A DNA stretch of 52,199 nucleotides from Gluconobacter thailandicus F149-1 = NBRC 100600 (GTDB taxonomy: Bacteria > Pseudomonadota > Alphaproteobacteria > Acetobacterales > Acetobacteraceae), in assembly GCF_000964465.1 (NCBI RefSeq), contig NZ_BANH01000023.1, positions 1 to 52,199 on the forward strand, given 5' to 3'. The notes under the pieces are model-generated. The model was given only the letters and a program-made list of their open reading frames with translations. It was not told where the DNA came from and ran no database searches. Both the position numbers and the translations under genes were made by a program. Positions 50,626 through 52,199 of this stretch are shown piece by piece. The number at the start of each line of letters is the position of its first letter. Position 1 is the stretch's first letter.

Positions 50626-50782
50626 CGATACCCCCACCATTAGTGACCATTATTGACCAACGAGTGCAATTTCCGCACTTTTCGTTCATCTGGTTTGCGT
50701 CCATTAATGACGAGAACAAACCATGAACTGCAATGCGAATGGGGGTACCAGTGGGGGTATCGTTTTTGGAGTGGGGGTATCG
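50626..50782. repeat. Short repeats between tRNA-Ser and integrase (arm-type sites?)
   Basis: Two repeat families are visible. CGATACCCCCAC at 50626-50637 is the exact reverse complement of GTGGGGGTATCG at 50751-50762 and 50771-50782; a related GGGGGTACCA lies at 50741-50750. The two forward copies are 20 bp apart. CCATTAGTGA (50637-50646), CCATTATTGA (50647-50656) and CCATTAATGA (50701-50710) form a second set. Their place next to the attachment site suggests integrase or excisionase binding. Confidence 0.6.
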
Positions 50783-51721
50783 GTGCTGACAGACGTTGCC
50801 GTGCGGAAAGCCGCACCAAAAGAATCTCAATACAAACTGTCAGATGCGCAAGGGCTCTATCTTTTGGTGAAGCCAAACGGCACGAAACTATGGCGGCTGA
50901 AATACCGCTTTGGTGGCAAAGAGAAGACGTTGTCTTTTGGGAGTTATCCTGAAGTTAGCCTCATCAATGCCAGGCGCGCGCGTGAAAGCGCTCGGGACGA
51001 GCTGCGGAATGGGCAAGATCCGTCTCTCACTCGCCAGCAGAAGCGTGCTGAAGCTGTGCGTACTGACAACCAGTTCAAGACTGTCGCGATGGCGTGGATA
51101 ACGGCGCAGGGTAAAATATGGACACCCCAGCACCGATCAGAGGTCACCAGCACACTTCAACGATTTGCTTTTCCTAAAATTGGCAGCATGGCCTTGGATG
51201 CCATTACGCCACCAATTGCTCTTGAAGTGGTGCGCTCAATAGAGAAAGCGCAAGCAGGAGAAACTGCGCGCAGGGTTCGACAGCGCATGAGCGCTATTTT
51301 TACGTTTGGCATCGCTTGTGGGTTGGGCGCGTCAAATCCAGCCGAACACATCAAAGGGGCCATGGCTCCTTTGATTAAGGGCCGCCAACCAGCGATAGTG
51401 CACATAGGGCCGCTCTCAAGGATGCTTCGTCAGGTTGAGCACACTCCTTCGCACCCTGTTACGCAACTTGCCCTTCGCTTCCTTGTCCTGACTGCTGTTC
51501 GATCTGGAGAGGTTCGGGGGATGCTGTGGGATGAGATCCATGGTGATATGTGGATTGTCCCCGCTGAACGAATGAAAATGAAGCGGGAACATATTGTCCC
51601 GTTATCCGCTCAGGCTCGTGCAGTTTTGGAGGTTATTCGCCCGTTGACGGGGCGTGGTCCTTTAGTTTTTCCCAATGCCCGATGGGCGCACAAGCCAATG
51701 TCGGAGAACGCACTTGGGTAA
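50783..51721 (+). pseudogene. P4-type tyrosine integrase, truncated at the C-terminus
   Basis: A 312-residue reading frame with the DUF4102 N-terminal domain (LTDVAVRKAAPKESQYKLSD, LSFGSYPEVSLINARRARE), a core-binding region (WTPQHRSEVTSTLQRFAFPK) and the start of the catalytic domain with its first Arg (LTAVRSGEVRGMLWDEI). It stops after PMSENALG, exactly where the family normally continues toward the His-x-x-Arg and Tyr residues, so it lacks the nucleophile Tyr and is about 90 residues short. The GTG at 50783 is preferred over the ATG at 50723 because the family begins there. Confidence 0.85.
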
Positions 51722-51837
51722 CCTACTACAACGGCACTGACGATACGCTTGGCACGCGCCTCGACGTGCTGTTCGGGATTGGTGTGCTGCGCCCTGAATG
51801 GCTCTGCATCGTTCCGGATATCGTTGACGCTGGCTGA
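51709..51837 (+). pseudogene. Fragment of a phage coat-like protein (C-terminus)
   Basis: In a frame shifted from the integrase, the stretch reads RTWVTYYNGTDDTLG, then TRLDVLFGIGVLRPEWLCIV, and ends at a TGA at 51835-51837. It resembles the end of P22-like coat proteins, but the match is from memory and not checked. No start codon or N-terminal part is present. The TGA shares its last base with the ATG of the next gene, as in phage head operons. Confidence 0.5.
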
Positions 51838-52028
51838 TGCTGGTGAAGGGGTATCCCAAAACGTTGCACCACCCGAACGGCTACGAAACCGTGACCGTTC
51901 GGGACGAGGCAGAAGAAGAGCGGGTGCGAGCCCGTATGTCTGGCCGTCCTGAGCCTTCGGGCCGGGACGCGCCGCCCAAGCCTGTCATGAGGCGCAAGGG
52001 GCGCACACCTAATGTCCGAAACCAATAA
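51837..52028 (+). CDS. Small phage-like protein
   Basis: A 63-residue basic protein starting LVKGYPKTLHHPNGYETVTV, rich in Arg, Glu and Pro in its second half. The ATG at 51837 overlaps the preceding fragment's stop (TGATG). It has no recognised domain; its position after a coat-like fragment and before another phage-like gene suggests a head-region accessory protein. Confidence 0.5.
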   Translation: MLVKGYPKTLHHPNGYETVTVRDEAEEERVRARMSGRPEPSGRDAPPKPVMRRKGRTPNVRNQ

Positions 52029-52199
52029 TGGCGGCACGCCAGCTGCAAATACCGGTTATCTTGCCTCTGATTTGATCGGAATGGCTCTCGAACAACTCGG
52101 TGTAGGTGTTGGGGGGCAGAACGCTGATCCTCAAGGGCTCGCCTCGGGCGTCAACCCAGGCCATATCGCACCCTGGTATGCGCGCCTGAACAAAACAAC
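52012..52199 (+). CDS. Possible phage head-completion protein, partial
   Basis: A reading frame starting at ATG 52012 and running off the right edge (about 62 codons). It begins MSETNNGGTPAANTGYLASD and contains LIGMALEQLGVGVGG and APWYARLN. The amphipathic helix followed by a short loop loosely recalls P22 gp4-type head-completion proteins, but this is a guess. It overlaps the previous gene by 17 bp, a phage-like packing. Confidence 0.4.
   Translation, partial: MSETNNGGTPAANTGYLASDLIGMALEQLGVGVGGQNADPQGLASGVNPGHIAPWYARLNKT

Larger units (their letters stand above)
50598..52199 (+). mobile_element. Left end of a prophage remnant at tRNA-Ser
   Basis: From the tRNA-Ser 3' end, the window holds repeats, a P4-type integrase cut short, a coat-protein-like fragment and two small phage-like genes, all on plus, and the element continues past the right edge. 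The cut integrase argues that it can no longer excise with its own enzyme. Its other end is unknown. Confidence 0.7.

Noticed and set aside
50680-50700. GTTC-like pair upstream of the integrase
   Set aside because: Only one half-site matches, so it is not a LexA box.

Overview
The window is chromosomal DNA from an alphaproteobacterium, most likely an acetic acid bacterium (Acetobacteraceae, Gluconobacter-like). The evidence is a hopanoid gene set (hpnA-G with squalene-hopene cyclase), a lexA gene with an alphaproteobacterial GAAC-N7-GAAC operator, the small alphaproteobacterial families DUF3126 and DUF2939, and the lapA-pyrF-trpF order. The species is inferred, not shown.

Layout. 1-7023: the 5' part of a divergent ppiD-like gene, then tpiA-secG-pyrG-kdsA, eno and an ftsB-like gene on plus, and rpmG on minus. 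7220-14399: lexA with its own SOS box, a lipoprotein, pgsA, uvrC, an M19 dipeptidase, an exonuclease III gene and an orphan OmpR-type regulator. 14555-24080: an L,D-transpeptidase, a cation/proton antiporter, a GNAT gene, rsmB, guaB, tRNA-Gln, a ppx/gppA gene, rlmE and a sodium:solute symporter. 24048-35094: the hopanoid locus, with hpnA-B-C and hpnD-E-shc-G on minus and hpnL divergent on plus. Two plus-strand genes, a secreted cupin and an aminotransferase with a twin-arginine signal, sit between hpnC and hpnD. 35094-41296: tyrA, pyk, an SH3 protein, a DsrE/MoeB-like sulfur-transfer pair and small envelope genes. 41328-48639: a minus-strand run of a small unknown gene, secB, a very large multidomain glycosyltransferase, an M20 dipeptidase, pdxA and pdxJ, closed by a strong terminator. 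48804-50493: lapA-pyrF-trpF on plus.

At 50534 a tRNA-Ser(GGA) marks the start of an integrated element. Its 3' end is followed by two families of short repeats (possible integrase arm sites), then a P4-type tyrosine integrase that lacks its catalytic C-terminus. The integrase reading frame stops where a fragment resembling the C-terminus of a phage coat protein begins; two further phage-like genes follow and run off the window. This looks like one end of a prophage that has suffered an internal deletion.

Most of the window is ordinary core metabolism (glycolysis, nucleotide, KDO, vitamin B6, tryptophan and tyrosine synthesis) and envelope biology. The points most worth a second look are the Tat-signal aminotransferase and cupin inside the hopanoid locus, the 1068-residue glycosyltransferase with five WY-type repeats, and the damaged prophage end at tRNA-Ser.
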